From: Pseudomonas bubulae
GTDB lineage: Bacteria > Pseudomonadota > Gammaproteobacteria > Pseudomonadales > Pseudomonadaceae
Length of the DNA: 64,000 nt
Assembly (NCBI RefSeq): GCF_037023725.1
Contig: NZ_CP146077.1
Location: forward strand, 3,881,001-3,945,000
Direction: 5' to 3'
Shown: positions 17,291 to 27,668 of the stretch, piece after piece
Layout of the letters: the number at the start of each line of letters is the position of its first letter
How positions within the stretch are numbered: position 1 is the first letter of the stretch
Notes under the pieces: generated by a model
The model's input: the letters and a program-made list of their open reading frames with translations, nothing else
Told to the model about the DNA's origin: nothing
Databases searched by the model: none
Made by a program: the position numbers and the translations under genes

Positions 17291-17295
17291 CCACC

Positions 17296-17326
17296 CTCCT
17301 CACGGCTCGAATTGAGCCGTGAGGAG
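17296..17326 (+). terminator. Long hairpin after the secreted-protein gene
   Basis: A perfect 13-bp stem CTCCTCACGGCTC/GAGCCGTGAGGAG with loop GAATT lies five bases past the stop codon. It lacks a T run on the plus strand, so it may act as an mRNA-stabilising or Rho-assisted end. A second stem CCCCCGTAAACCGGGGG follows at about 17410. Confidence 0.55.
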
Positions 17327-17584
17327 AGCAAAAACAGTCAAAAACGCTTTTGCACGTAAAAAATATTGATTCTCGACTGCTTTTTTTCTAACAGCCTTTA
17401 GCCCTCAACCCCCCGTAAACCGGGGGTCTTGAGCATTTCAAAGAGCAGACGAGGGTTAACATTGCAGCAATCTGTAGCTCAGGGGGGCTCCCAAAGCGCA
17501 CATTTCGACTATGATACCTCGGTGTGCCCAGTTGGCCTGAGCAGCACAGTACTACTGAAAATATAAGTTTCTTGGAGATACACC

Positions 17585-17797
17585 ATGTCTAATCGCCAAA
17601 CCGGCACCGTAAAATGGTTCAACGATGAAAAAGGCTTCGGCTTCATCACTCCTCAAGGTGGCGGTGACGACCTGTTCGTACACTTCAAAGCTATCGAAAG
17701 CGACGGTTTCAAAAGCCTGAAAGAAGGCCAGACCGTTTCCTTCGTGGCTGAGAAAGGCCAAAAGGGTATGCAAGCTGCACAGGTTCGTCCGGAGTAA
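17585..17797 (+). CDS. Cold-shock protein of the CspA family
   Basis: A 70-aa single cold-shock domain with both RNA-binding motifs, KGFGFITP (RNP1) and DLFVHF (RNP2). It binds single-stranded RNA/DNA as a chaperone. TTGGAGATACACC provides the ribosome-binding site. The 290-bp upstream region is free of genes and long enough for the structured 5' leader typical of cold-induced csp genes. The length and sequence match the CapB/CspD-like proteins of cold-adapted pseudomonads, but the exact paralogue cannot be named. Confidence 0.96.
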   Translation: MSNRQTGTVKWFNDEKGFGFITPQGGGDDLFVHFKAIESDGFKSLKEGQTVSFVAEKGQKGMQAAQVRPE

Positions 17798-17811
17798 ATC
17801 TCCCGCGAACA

Positions 17812-17842
17812 AAAAAACCCCGTCCATGTGACGGGGTTTTTT
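17812..17842. terminator. Bidirectional terminator between csp and I78 gene
   Basis: A 13-bp stem AAAAAACCCCGTC/GACGGGGTTTTTT with loop CATGT. The A and T tracts on both arms let it work in both directions, ending the convergent csp (plus) and I78 inhibitor (minus) genes. Confidence 0.92.
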
Positions 17843-17867
17843 ATGCCTGACGCAATGTCAGGCCAGG

Positions 17868-18176
17868 TTAGCCGCAGTTAACCCGGGTAATGATGCCAGC
17901 GTCGTCCGCGTTGAGATTGAGACGGTCCGAGCGGTACTCAAGCGTCATCACGTCATGCGGCATCAAAATACGCGCGTTCTGCGCACCAGCCTTGATACGG
18001 GCCTGCTCCAGAAGCTGCGCCGAAGCCTTTTGACCGACTGCAAATGCTGCTGATTTAGCATCGCAACGGCTATGCCCCGCCTCGGCGACAGGCTCCTTGA
18101 CCGAACTTGCGGTGCTGCATCCGGACAGTGCCAAGACCGCCAACAACGAACCCAATGACACTAGCTTCCAAGACAT
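17868..18176 (-). CDS. I78-family peptidase inhibitor lipoprotein
   Basis: A 102-aa protein with a lipoprotein signal (lipobox LSGC, lipidated Cys at about residue 20). The mature part matches the I78 elastase-inhibitor family: a first Cys (SRCDAKSA), then AGAQNARILMPHDVMTLEYRSDRLN and a final Cys in VNCG, which form the family disulfide. The protein is presumably anchored in the envelope and inhibits serine proteases. The gene stands alone with its own terminator. Confidence 0.85.
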   Translation of the reverse strand: MSWKLVSLGSLLAVLALSGCSTASSVKEPVAEAGHSRCDAKSAAFAVGQKASAQLLEQARIKAGAQNARILMPHDVMTLEYRSDRLNLNADDAGIITRVNCG

Positions 18177-18335
18177 GAAGCCTCCTTAAGATAAATAGTC
18201 TGAACCCTTGCGACAGCTTTTTCGCACATAGGTTGCATGACGCCTCTCAGCGCCTTCTGATTTGCCAGCACCGGCAAGTGTGCCCGAGCCGACTTTTACC
18301 GTGCACCCCTAATCATTGCCAAATATGTTCAGGTG

Positions 18336-18641
18336 TCAGTACACATCAATGTAATCGAACGGCGGATTAGGCCAGTTGTCCTTGAGGGCATTGAATATCT
18401 GCATGACCCAGACCTCATCGCTTGCTGCAACTTTTCCGACATAGCCAGAACCTGCCGCCCAGGTCTCCAGCCTGAAAAGCAGACCGTCGATATCGACACC
18501 GCCCACCACACCCGAAGAAATATAAGCGATACCCGTCTTGGTCACGCGCAACTGTGTATGGGCATCATCACTGGCCGAGGCCAGCAACTGACGCACAGCG
18601 CCAAGAGTAAAGCCCTCAGGGTTGTTTAGATCAATTTGCAT
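18336..18641 (-). CDS. Conserved hypothetical protein (101 aa)
   Basis: The likely start is the ATG at 18641 (MQIDLNNPEGFTLGAVRQLL); an ATG 12 codons upstream lies in less gene-like sequence. The protein is small, soluble and without signal peptide, with a C-terminal ALKDNWPNPPFDYIDVY. The codon use fits the host. I recognise it only as a type of small protein common in Pseudomonas, with no known role. Confidence 0.72.
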   Translation of the reverse strand: MQIDLNNPEGFTLGAVRQLLASASDDAHTQLRVTKTGIAYISSGVVGGVDIDGLLFRLETWAAGSGYVGKVAASDEVWVMQIFNALKDNWPNPPFDYIDVY

Positions 18642-18799
18642 GGCCTGCACCGCTCCCAAAAAGTGCAAGTGTGGCACGCAGTGCGGGGGTCATGGGCTGT
18701 TGAGGGTGCAAAAACCAATATTTACTTTGGTCTATTCATAGCGAAATGACGACTTTTTGCTAAAATCGCCTTTTCACGCCCCCTTCCCATGAGCACCCC

Positions 18800-19000
18800 A
18801 TGACAACAGTCAGCATCGATGCAGATATCAAGGCCAAGTGGCATCAAGGACAGTGCTCATACAGCCCTGGCAGCCCTGAAGAGCTGGCCATTATCGGCAT
18901 CGACCTTTTGGTTAAAGAGCTCGGCACGGAAGCTGCCCGAGCGTTCGTCAGTCAGGTGTTCGAAAAGTACAAACCGGCCGAGCCCGTCAGGCTGACCTGA
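18800..19000 (+). CDS. Small conserved hypothetical protein (66 aa)
   Basis: A 66-aa acidic soluble protein, start MTTVSIDADIKAKWHQGQCS, with a helical middle LAIIGIDLLVKELGTEAARAFV. An ATG four codons further up (CCCATGAGCACCCC) is out of frame. A TAAAAT sequence at about 18761 may be its -10 box. No family is recognised. Confidence 0.65.
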   Translation: MTTVSIDADIKAKWHQGQCSYSPGSPEELAIIGIDLLVKELGTEAARAFVSQVFEKYKPAEPVRLT

Positions 19001-19017
19001 CGGCGCGCAACCTCACG

Positions 19018-20046
19018 TCACTTGAGCCGGCCCAGACGCGCGGTAAGCAAGTCAAAAAAGCCCTGCGCGTCACCGCTCTCGACCCAAAAGGCGTTTTTGG
19101 GCTGGTTCAAGGTGTTGTACCAGTCCGGGATAGTCTGGCCAAAGGTCGGCCCCTCGCGAGTATCCACGACCAGGTTGACTTCACGCCCGGAGAACAGCGC
19201 AGGATTGAGCAGGTAGGCAATGACACTGGCATCGTGAACAGGCCCGCCAGGCAGTCCGTAGTGCACCATGTCGCCTTTCACATATTCATTGAGAATATCG
19301 CCCACCAGTTTGCCGGCCGTATTGCCCAGTGCAGCGATCTGCTTCAGTCGCGCCTCGCTGGTAAGGATCTTGTGTGTCACATCCAGCGGTACATAGGTCA
19401 GTTTCACCCCGCTCTTCAACACCACGTCTGCCGCATGCGGATCGGCATAAAGGTTGAACTCGGCAACCGGGGTGATATTACCGCCATTGAAATGGGCGCC
19501 GCCCATGACCACGACTTCCTTGATTCCCTGCGTGATTTCCGGGGCCTGGATCAAGGCCAGGGCCAGGTTTGTCTGCGGGCCGAGCATGGCAATGGTCACG
19601 CTGCCTGGCTTGGCTGCACGCAAGGTATCAACCAGGTAATTGACCGCATTGGCCTTTTCGAGACCTTTGGCCGGCTCATGCACAGGCACACCGGTGACGC
19701 CTTCCTGGCCGTGAATGTTCTCGGCGTAAATCGGCGTACGCACCAGGGGTTTAGGGGCCCCGGCATACACCGGCACGTCTTCGCGCCCTGCCCACTCCCG
19801 GGCCAGCCGGGCATTGCGCGAGGTCTTGTCGAGCCGTACGTTGCCCGCCACGGTGGTAATGGCCCGCACCTGTAACTGCTCCGGTGAAGCCAGTGCCAGC
19901 AGCAGAGCGACCACATCATCGGCGCCGGGGTCCGTGTCGATGATCAAATCGATCTTGTCTGCGGCTTGAACACTCGACATCGTGATGGCGGACACGAACA
20001 AGACACTCCTGATCAATGGCTGAAAAATCCGGGTAAAACGTGGCAT
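19018..20046 (-). CDS. Exported inosine-uridine-type nucleoside hydrolase
   Basis: A 342-aa nucleoside hydrolase of the IunH/RihC family with an N-terminal signal peptide (about 1-29, cleavage near VQA). The metal-binding motif DTDPGADD is at about residues 37-44, and the conserved HDASVIAYLLNP segment late in the protein supplies catalytic His/Asp. It hydrolyses ribonucleosides to base and ribose. It ends the rbs operon, 18 bases after rbsD, so periplasmic ribose release would feed RbsB directly. A GTG one codon upstream is an alternative start. Confidence 0.92.
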   Translation of the reverse strand: MPRFTRIFQPLIRSVLFVSAITMSSVQAADKIDLIIDTDPGADDVVALLLALASPEQLQVRAITTVAGNVRLDKTSRNARLAREWAGREDVPVYAGAPKPLVRTPIYAENIHGQEGVTGVPVHEPAKGLEKANAVNYLVDTLRAAKPGSVTIAMLGPQTNLALALIQAPEITQGIKEVVVMGGAHFNGGNITPVAEFNLYADPHAADVVLKSGVKLTYVPLDVTHKILTSEARLKQIAALGNTAGKLVGDILNEYVKGDMVHYGLPGGPVHDASVIAYLLNPALFSGREVNLVVDTREGPTFGQTIPDWYNTLNQPKNAFWVESGDAQGFFDLLTARLGRLK

Positions 20047-20067
20047 CACAACTCCCTGGTTATTTGT

Positions 20068-20472
20068 CTAAAAAGTCACGCCAGAGACCAAGGCAATATT
20101 GCAGTACGGGCGACACTCTCCAGTACGAACAATCACCTTTGCCTGCAGGCATAGTTCCTTGAAAGCATTATGGGTGAGCAGGCTCCTTGAGCCCAACTCC
20201 CCCTTGCCTGCATATTCGTCGATACATGACAGCGCCGGGCATGGCGCCTGCAACAACTCAGTGGCGAGCACATGGCTTTGCACCTGCATCTCACTGAGCA
20301 GGGCGCGCAACGTGCTGGCAACATCAGGCACGCCTTGAGTCAGGGCCAGATCAATCAGTTCGATGCCCTTGGGCACCGGCAAACCGGCATCGGCAATCAC
20401 CACGATGTCGCCATGCCCCAGCGAGGCAACCAGCCGCGACAAGGCGATATTCAGCAGCGGTGTTTTTTTCAT
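20068..20472 (-). CDS. rbsD: D-ribose pyranase
   Basis: A 134-aa RbsD-type mutarotase converting beta-pyranose ribose to the furanose form used by RbsK. The N-terminal [22 protein letters not shown] contains the catalytic His of the GHGD motif, and the C-terminal [16 protein letters not shown] is the family signature. It overlaps the end of rbsK by four bases. Confidence 0.96.
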   Translation of the reverse strand: MKKTPLLNIALSRLVASLGHGDIVVIADAGLPVPKGIELIDLALTQGVPDVASTLRALLSEMQVQSHVLATELLQAPCPALSCIDEYAGKGELGSRSLLTHNAFKELCLQAKVIVRTGECRPYCNIALVSGVTF

Positions 20473-21389
20473 GGTGCTTTAAAGCCCTGAACATCACGCA
20501 ACAATGGAATCGAAGGCTGAGCCCCCGCCCGAGTGACCGATAACGCGGCGGCGACCTGCGCAAAGCGTATCGCGTCGTCCTCTTCCATACCCGCCGCCAG
20601 CGCGGCAGAGAAGCCGCCGACAAAGGTATCGCCCGCCGCCGTGGCATCCACCGCCTCGACCTTGGGCGCAGTAAAGTGCATCACTCGGTGGGCACTGACA
20701 AACAAGGCCCCCAGCGCGCCCAGGGTGACAATCACCTTGCCCGCGCCCAGCTCGACCAACCGCCGGGCAGCCCGCCCGGCCGACTCAAGGGAATCAACCG
20801 GCACACTGCTAAGCGCCCAGGCCTCGCTCTCATTCGGGATCAGGTAGTCGATGGCGCCATACCAGTGCCCCGGCAACGGAGCACTGACCGGGGCGGGATT
20901 GAGGATCACCACTTTGCCCAGTTCACGTCCACGCGCCAGCACGCATCCGACTGTTTCCATCGGCACTTCAAGCTGGCAAACAAGCACTTGCGCACCTTGC
21001 AAGACGTGATCAAAGGCGCGGATATCTTCCGCGGCCAGGCAGCCATTGGCACCCGGCACCACCACAATGGTGTTCTGGCTGCAGGCATCCACCGTGATAA
21101 GGGCCACGCCGCTGGCACAATCAGGCACGGTGCGCACTGCCACACAATCAACCCGGTCAGCCAGCAAGCCGTCGCGCAACTGCACGCCATAGGCGTCACC
21201 GCCGACACAGCCGAGCATTGCCACCCGGGCACCCAGGCGCGACGCTGCTACCGCCTGGTTCGCGCCCTTGCCACCGTGCACGGTGGTAAAGGATTGCCCG
21301 AACACCGTTTCCCCCGGGCGCGGCAATCTCTCGGTACGCGTGACCAGATCCATATTCAGACTGCCTGCAACCACAACATTCGCTTGCAT
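20469..21389 (-). CDS. rbsK: Ribokinase
   Basis: A 306-aa PfkB-family kinase that phosphorylates ribose to ribose-5-phosphate. Signature 1 is [16 protein letters not shown] (about 40-55); signature 2 [18 protein letters not shown] (about 250) carries the catalytic Asp, preceded by the ATP-binding TLGALGALF. Its start is ten bases after the rbsR stop. Confidence 0.97.
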   Translation of the reverse strand: MQANVVVAGSLNMDLVTRTERLPRPGETVFGQSFTTVHGGKGANQAVAASRLGARVAMLGCVGGDAYGVQLRDGLLADRVDCVAVRTVPDCASGVALITVDACSQNTIVVVPGANGCLAAEDIRAFDHVLQGAQVLVCQLEVPMETVGCVLARGRELGKVVILNPAPVSAPLPGHWYGAIDYLIPNESEAWALSSVPVDSLESAGRAARRLVELGAGKVIVTLGALGALFVSAHRVMHFTAPKVEAVDATAAGDTFVGGFSAALAAGMEEDDAIRFAQVAAALSVTRAGAQPSIPLLRDVQGFKAP

Positions 21390-21399
21390 GTATCGACAC

Positions 21400-22434
21400 T
21401 CATCCAGTGATTGTAGGGGGGGATTTCAACGGTGCTTGCGCATAAGCCCGGGTGGACTCGCGCAGCACAATGTCGGGCTTGACGATCCGCTGCTCCACCG
21501 CCCGCCCGGGTACGGCAATGCGGCGCAACAATAACTGGGCAGCGATCTCGCCCAATTGCAGGATCGACTGCCCGACAGTTGTCAGCGACGGATAGACATA
21601 ACGGCTCATCTGTACATCATCAAAACCAATCACCGACAACTGCTGGGGTACCCGAATATTGCGCTCGGCCGCCGCTCGCAATACGCCGATGCCCATCATG
21701 TCGTTGCAGGCAAAAATGGCCGAGGGCGGGTTGTGCTGCAGCAAGCTGACCGCCGCGTTGTAGCCCCCGACACTGCTGAAGTCACTCTCGACCATCCACT
21801 GCCCCTGAGGCGTTATACCCGCCTCCAGCAGCGCACGCCGATACCCGGCCATACGCAACTGCGCGACACGGGTGGCGGCGGGCCCGCCAATGCAGGCAAT
21901 GGCACGATGCCCCAGATCGAGCAAGTGCCGCGTAGCCAGATAAGCCCCCAGTTCGTGGTCGATGCACACCAGGTCAGCCTCAACCCCCTCAAAGCTGCGA
22001 TCGACAATCACCATCGGCGTGCGTACGCCGACCAACCCGCTGGCCATCCCCAGGTCGCCTGTGGACGAAGCGACCACCAGCCCGTCCACACGCTTTTCCA
22101 GCAGCACCCGCAGGTAATTGCGCTGCTTGACCGGGTCATCATCACAGTTGCACAGGATCACGCAGTAATTGTTGCGCTCACAGTAATCCTCGATACCTCG
22201 CGCCAACTCGGCAAAGTACGGGTTCAGGCTATTGGCCACCAGCAGGCCGATGGTCGCTGTGGTCTTGGCCTTGAGCGAGCGTGCTACCGCGCTGGGTACA
22301 TACTCCAGGTGTGCAATGGCTTGCTCAACCTTCAAGCGCACAGGTTCACTGACAGGGCGGGTTTTATTCAAAACATGAGAAACCGTCGTGTACGAAATGC
22401 CTGCCATTGCCGCGACATCTTTAATCGTTGCCAT
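21400..22434 (-). CDS. rbsR: LacI-family ribose operon repressor
   Basis: A 344-aa LacI/GalR protein: helix-turn-helix at residues 2-24 (ATIKDVAAMAGISYTTVSHVLN), hinge helix (PSAVARSLKAK) and a periplasmic-binding-like ligand domain. It is encoded within the rbs operon, three bases after rbsC. A perfect palindrome GCAAACGTTTGC, typical of this family, overlaps the predicted rbs transcription start (26104), so autoregulated repression relieved by ribose is likely. Confidence 0.95.
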   Translation of the reverse strand: MATIKDVAAMAGISYTTVSHVLNKTRPVSEPVRLKVEQAIAHLEYVPSAVARSLKAKTTATIGLLVANSLNPYFAELARGIEDYCERNNYCVILCNCDDDPVKQRNYLRVLLEKRVDGLVVASSTGDLGMASGLVGVRTPMVIVDRSFEGVEADLVCIDHELGAYLATRHLLDLGHRAIACIGGPAATRVAQLRMAGYRRALLEAGITPQGQWMVESDFSSVGGYNAAVSLLQHNPPSAIFACNDMMGIGVLRAAAERNIRVPQQLSVIGFDDVQMSRYVYPSLTTVGQSILQLGEIAAQLLLRRIAVPGRAVEQRIVKPDIVLRESTRAYAQAPLKSPPTITG

Positions 22435-22437
22435 TGC

Positions 22438-23415
22438 TCAATTCCGTCGCTGTGCGCGTTGACTGCGGTAAGTGTCCAATACCACTGCTATCACAATGAC
22501 AGCACCGGTAATAATACGCTTGGTGGGTTCCGTCGCGCCGATTTGAGCCAGCCCTGCGGCCAATACTGAAATAATCAGCACACCAAAAAACGTACTGATC
22601 ACCGAACCGCGCCCGCCCATCAAGCTCGTGCCACCGATCACCACGGCCGCAATCACCTGCAGTTCAAGGCCCGAACCGGCATTGGGGTCTGCCGCCTCGA
22701 GGCGGGATATCTGAAACAGCGCCGCCACTCCTGCCAACAACCCCATCAGGCTAAAGACCAAAATCTTGTAGGGCTTTGGATTGATACCGGCCAGGCGCAC
22801 GGCTTCTTCGTTGGTGCCAATGCCAATCAGATAGCGCCCAAACACCGTGCGCGTCAGCACCGCCTGGGCGATGACAATAATCAGCAACGCAATAATGAAC
22901 GCGGGCGAGATGCCAAAGGCAACCGGATTGGCAAGCCAGGCGAACGCGTCGCCGATATACGCCGTGCGCGATCCTGTAAGCTGGTAGGCCCCGCCCCGGG
23001 CCATTTCCAGCACCCCCAGCGAGACAATAAAAGACGGGATTTTCCAGGCCACCGTGATCGACCCCGTAAGGGTCCCCGCCAGGGCCGCACAGCCCATGCC
23101 CAGCAAAGCGGCAGGCAATACACTCCAGCCCCAGCCCAGAATCGCAACGCTGACCGCCGACGCTGCCAGGGCCAACACCGAGCCGACCGACAGGTCGATG
23201 CCGCCGATGATCAGCACAAATGTCATGCCGACCGACAACACCATCAAGTCGGGGATCTGGTTGGCCAGCGTACTGAGCGTGTCATAGGAGAAAAAATGTT
23301 CACTCAGGCTGGAAAACAGAATGATCATGGCCAGCAAGGCGCCCGCCAACCCGAGGTAGGTGCCCATTCCGTAGTAGTTATGTGCACTTTTATGCGGCAC
23401 GCGGGTAGGGTTCAT
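22438..23415 (-). CDS. rbsC: Ribose ABC transporter permease
   Basis: A 325-aa permease with eight to ten hydrophobic segments. The motif GGIDLSVGSVLAL (about 68-80) and ANAGSGLELQVIAAVVIGGTSLMGG late in the protein are hallmarks of the RbsC/AraH family. It would form the membrane channel with RbsA and RbsB. The start overlaps the rbsA stop by four bases. Confidence 0.96.
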   Translation of the reverse strand: MNPTRVPHKSAHNYYGMGTYLGLAGALLAMIILFSSLSEHFFSYDTLSTLANQIPDLMVLSVGMTFVLIIGGIDLSVGSVLALAASAVSVAILGWGWSVLPAALLGMGCAALAGTLTGSITVAWKIPSFIVSLGVLEMARGGAYQLTGSRTAYIGDAFAWLANPVAFGISPAFIIALLIIVIAQAVLTRTVFGRYLIGIGTNEEAVRLAGINPKPYKILVFSLMGLLAGVAALFQISRLEAADPNAGSGLELQVIAAVVIGGTSLMGGRGSVISTFFGVLIISVLAAGLAQIGATEPTKRIITGAVIVIAVVLDTYRSQRAQRRN

Positions 23416-24968
23416 GAGGCTTCCTTTGGCGTGGCTTCAGCAAGCAACGCATCTCGTTTTTGATAACCGGCAAAAGCTGCCGCCAGTAACTGTTCCTGAC
23501 TCCAGCTGTCACGTTCAAAGGTATCGATCAGCCGGCCCGCAGACAGCACGCCAATGCGGTCACAAATCAGCATCAACTCGCGAAGATCGCTCGACACCAC
23601 CACCAGCGCCTTGCCCTTGCGCGTCAGCTCGCCCAGCAGCCGGTAAATATCGAACTTGGCGCCAATATCGATACCGCGCGTAGGCTCATCGAACAGCAGA
23701 ACCGAACAGTCGCGCTCCAGCCAGCGGCCAATGACGACCTTCTGCTGGTTGCCACCGGACAGTTGCGACACCACTTGTTCCGGGCCGCTGCTGCGGATGC
23801 CCATGGCGTCTATCTGACGCCGGGCCAATGCGGCCTCCTGCTCCCGGTTGACCAAGCCACGGCTTGAAATCCGATCCATATTGCCCAGGCCGATGTTGGC
23901 ACTGATCGACTGGGTCAGCAGCAAGCCTTCACCCTTGCGGTCCTCAGTAATCAGTGCAATACCCTGCCGGACAGCATCTGCCGGCGAATGGATGGTCACT
24001 ACCTGCACAGGAGTACCCACTGCAACCGTGCCGCTGTCGGCCACATCGGCACCATAGATCAGTCGCAGCAGTTCGGTGCGCCCTGCCCCGATCAGTCCGG
24101 AAATCCCGAAAATCTCGCTTTTTCTGACTTTAAACGATACATCTCGTACCTTGTCCGAGCGGCTGATACCACAGACTTCAAGTGCCGTTTCACCCAAGCT
24201 ACGTTCGCCCAAATCCAGCTGGTCACCCAACTCGCGGCCCACCATCAAGTTGACCAGTTGTTCGCTGTTGTAATCGGCAATGGGCTCGACGCACACCAGG
24301 CAACCGTCGCGCAGTACGGCAATCCGCTGCGCCACCTGTGCCAGCTCTTCAAGTCGATGGGAGATATACACAATCGCCACGCCACGGGCCTGCAGCCGTT
24401 CGATTTGCACAAAAAGCATTTCAACTTCACGGGCGGTGAGCATGGCCGTGGGCTCATCGAGGATAAGCACATGGCAATCGCCGATCAGGTTGCGCGCAAT
24501 CTCGACCATCTGCTGATGGCCAATGCCCAGCTCCCCGACCAGGGTGTCCGGGTCAATCGCCTCCAGACCCACCTGGCTCATGGCCTCAATGGCCGCTTTG
24601 CGCAACTGCTTGCGGCTGATCCAGCCCAGGTGGCCGGGCAATTTGTCCAGAAACAGGTTTTCCGCCACCGTCAGCGTGGGCAGCAGGTTCAGTTCCTGCA
24701 TGACCATGCGCACACCCAATTGCTCGGCCTGCGCACGACTGCCCGGGGCATAGGCCTGGCCATTGAATTGCATGCGCCCGAGAGTCGGCACCTCCAGGCC
24801 ACCCATGATCTTCGATAGTGTGCTTTTGCCAGCGCCATTCTCACCCGTCAGGGCCAGAACTTCGCCGCGATGCAACGACAGCTCGATAGCAGCCAGTACC
24901 GGCTGCTGAGTGTAGGTTTTACCAATCCCGCTGACCGTGAGGACCACGCTGGCATCAGGAGCAGACAT
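23412..24968 (-). CDS. rbsA: Ribose ABC transporter ATPase (double ABC)
   Basis: A 518-aa protein with two ABC domains. The first has Walker A TGENGAGKST (about 40), signature LGIGHQQMVEIARN and Walker B VLILDEPTA. The second has a degenerate Walker A (GLIGAGRTEL), signature LSGGNQQKVVIGRWL and Walker B LLFDEPTRGIDIG. This asymmetry is normal for sugar ABC proteins. The start at 24968 follows GGAGAAATGTC; the frame stays open 69 codons upstream but that part is not protein-like. Confidence 0.97.
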   Translation of the reverse strand: MSAPDASVVLTVSGIGKTYTQQPVLAAIELSLHRGEVLALTGENGAGKSTLSKIMGGLEVPTLGRMQFNGQAYAPGSRAQAEQLGVRMVMQELNLLPTLTVAENLFLDKLPGHLGWISRKQLRKAAIEAMSQVGLEAIDPDTLVGELGIGHQQMVEIARNLIGDCHVLILDEPTAMLTAREVEMLFVQIERLQARGVAIVYISHRLEELAQVAQRIAVLRDGCLVCVEPIADYNSEQLVNLMVGRELGDQLDLGERSLGETALEVCGISRSDKVRDVSFKVRKSEIFGISGLIGAGRTELLRLIYGADVADSGTVAVGTPVQVVTIHSPADAVRQGIALITEDRKGEGLLLTQSISANIGLGNMDRISSRGLVNREQEAALARRQIDAMGIRSSGPEQVVSQLSGGNQQKVVIGRWLERDCSVLLFDEPTRGIDIGAKFDIYRLLGELTRKGKALVVVSSDLRELMLICDRIGVLSAGRLIDTFERDSWSQEQLLAAAFAGYQKRDALLAEATPKEAS

Positions 24969-25023
24969 GACATTTCTCCGGGCACCTGCCCGACCGGGCA
25001 AGTGCCTGCGACAGCGAGTGGGA

Positions 25024-25977
25024 TTACTTGTTGATGACCAGTTCGACAGGGGTATCGATGACACCGTCCTTGAGGTTTTCAACCGGTTCTTTTTTGACCA
25101 GCTTGAGCGCCGTTTCGATGCCATAAACCGCCTGTTTGGCGGCAGCCTGATCGGCCGTTGCCAGCACACGGCCATCCTTGAGCATGGGTTTTATCGCATC
25201 GATGTTGTCATAGCCGACCACTTGCACCTTGCCGACCTTGCCTGCAGCCCGGATAGCCGATACCGCGCCCAGCGCCATGCTGTCATTGCCCGCCAGGATG
25301 GCCTTGAGGTTTGGATACTCGCTGAGCATGCCCGCCGCAACCTTGTTGCCACCGTCGATTTCCCAATTGCCCGACTGCACCGGCACAATCTTCATCCCGG
25401 CAGCGTTCATCGCATCCGTGAAACCCGCTGTGCGCATTTGCGCATTGGTCGTGGTCGATACACCCTCGATGATCCCGACCTCATCACCGGCCTTGAGCCT
25501 GGTGGCCAGGTACTCGCCGACCTCACGAGCCCCCTGCCTGTTGTTGGGCCCCACAAAGGGTACTTCGAGCCCTTTGCTTTTCAGCACCTGGGGGTCGAGC
25601 TGGTTGTCGATATTGACCACCACAATGCCACGGTCACTGGCCTTTTTGATGGCAGACACCAGCGCCTTGGAGTCTGCGGGCGCAATCACCAGCGCATCGA
25701 CCTTGGCGATGATCATCTGATTGATGATGTCGATCTGGCCCGCAGTGTCCGTTTCATTTTTGATCCCGTTGGAAATCAGGTCGAAACTGGCGGCATTGGC
25801 CTTTTGATAATCCTCGCCACCCTTTTGCATGGTGACAAAGAACTCGTTTGCCAAGGACTTCATGACCAGGCCGACTTTGGGTTTTTGTGGCGTATCGGCA
25901 TTGGCGACAGGGAGGGTAAGGGATGCCGCAGCCAGCATGGCGACAGCAAGAAGGCGTCCAGCAAATGGCAGCTTCAT
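25024..25977 (-). CDS. rbsB: Ribose-binding periplasmic protein
   Basis: A 317-aa type I periplasmic sugar-binding protein with signal peptide (MKLPFAGRLLAVAMLAAASL, cleavage near ANA). The mature protein starts with KPKVGLVMKSLANEFF, typical of ribose binders, and includes VDALVIAPADSKALV and GYDNIDAIKPML. The start at 25977 has GGAG nine bases upstream. It is the first gene of the operon, next to the promoter at 26125. Confidence 0.96.
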   Translation of the reverse strand: MKLPFAGRLLAVAMLAAASLTLPVANADTPQKPKVGLVMKSLANEFFVTMQKGGEDYQKANAASFDLISNGIKNETDTAGQIDIINQMIIAKVDALVIAPADSKALVSAIKKASDRGIVVVNIDNQLDPQVLKSKGLEVPFVGPNNRQGAREVGEYLATRLKAGDEVGIIEGVSTTTNAQMRTAGFTDAMNAAGMKIVPVQSGNWEIDGGNKVAAGMLSEYPNLKAILAGNDSMALGAVSAIRAAGKVGKVQVVGYDNIDAIKPMLKDGRVLATADQAAAKQAVYGIETALKLVKKEPVENLKDGVIDTPVELVINK

Positions 25978-26103
25978 GGGGGCAACTCCGATCTTATGAT
26001 TATTGTGAGCAACGTCCTGCTCGCACACGCCTGAGCGCCAAAAGCTGGGTGACTGGCATCAGGTCCTGCCTGACTGCCAGAAATACAGACTCAAGAAAAC
26101 GGC

Positions 26104-26115
26104 GCAAACGTTTGC
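26104..26115. promoter_or_regulatory. RbsR-type operator
   Basis: Perfect 12-bp palindrome GCAAACGTTTGC with the central CG typical of LacI/GalR-family sites. It starts ten bases downstream of the -10 box, so a bound repressor would cover the transcription start. RbsR is encoded in the operon. Confidence 0.85.
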
Positions 26116-26124
26116 TAGGCCCTC

Positions 26125-26153
26125 ACTATGGAAAGCCACCTGTTATTTGTCAA
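26125..26153 (-). promoter_or_regulatory. rbs operon promoter
   Basis: Minus-strand TTGACA (26148-26153), 17-base spacer and CATAGT (26125-26130). The -35 is perfect. The predicted start near 26118 falls at the edge of the RbsR operator, and the leader to rbsB is about 140 bases. Confidence 0.8.
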
Positions 26154-26216
26154 TGTGAAAAAAAACGCGATCAGACACATCGATATTCGACTCTCCGAAC
26201 AAAAAAAACGCTTCTG

Positions 26217-26230
26217 TTCGGAAAACCGTC
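26217..26230. promoter_or_regulatory. Candidate AauR-type activator site upstream of asparaginase
   Basis: TTCGG-AAAA-CCGTC matches eight of ten positions of the inverted repeat TTCGG-N4-CCGAA, reported for the acidic-amino-acid regulator AauR in P. putida. A wider inverted pair TCCGAAC (26194-26200) and GTTCGGA (26216-26222) overlaps it. It lies about 85-100 bp upstream of the sigma-54 candidate, a normal enhancer distance. Confidence 0.5.
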
Positions 26231-26313
26231 CGATTTCTTTTCCAGAAAGCGGATCGTGGAAATAAAGACCCATAAATCAATACGTTGTGTGCGCCCCGAG
26301 AAACTTCGCTTAG

Positions 26314-26329
26314 TGGCACAAATAGTGCT
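26314..26329 (+). promoter_or_regulatory. Candidate sigma-54 promoter of the asparaginase gene
   Basis: TGGCACAAATAGTGCT has the -24 GG and -12 GC at the required ten-base spacing and keeps TGGCAC and TGCT of the consensus. A second, poorer match TGGCACATGCCGAGCA lies at 26357-26372. Nitrogen- or Glu/Asp-dependent expression of this gene type in Pseudomonas fits. Confidence 0.6.
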
Positions 26330-26355
26330 TTCCAGTCTCTATGCATGGTCAATAA

Positions 26356-27495
<1,140 letters not shown>

Positions 27496-27531
27496 GTGCT
27501 TGCTTGACGCCTTGGCGCGCTGAATAAGCAA

Positions 27532-27562
27532 GGCCGCCTCCCCTATGGGAGGCGGCCTTTTT
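27532..27562 (+). terminator. Terminator of ansB
   Basis: A perfect 11-bp GC-rich stem GGCCGCCTCCC/GGGAGGCGGCC with loop CTAT and five T, 36 bases after the stop codon. Confidence 0.95.
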
Positions 27563-27668
27563 ATTGGCCGGACAAAAGCTGCGGCACAACCGGCAGTTGC
27601 ACCAAACAGTTGCCAAACGTGGCGCAGTTAAATACTGTATGCGCATACAGCACACCAAGGATTGCATC

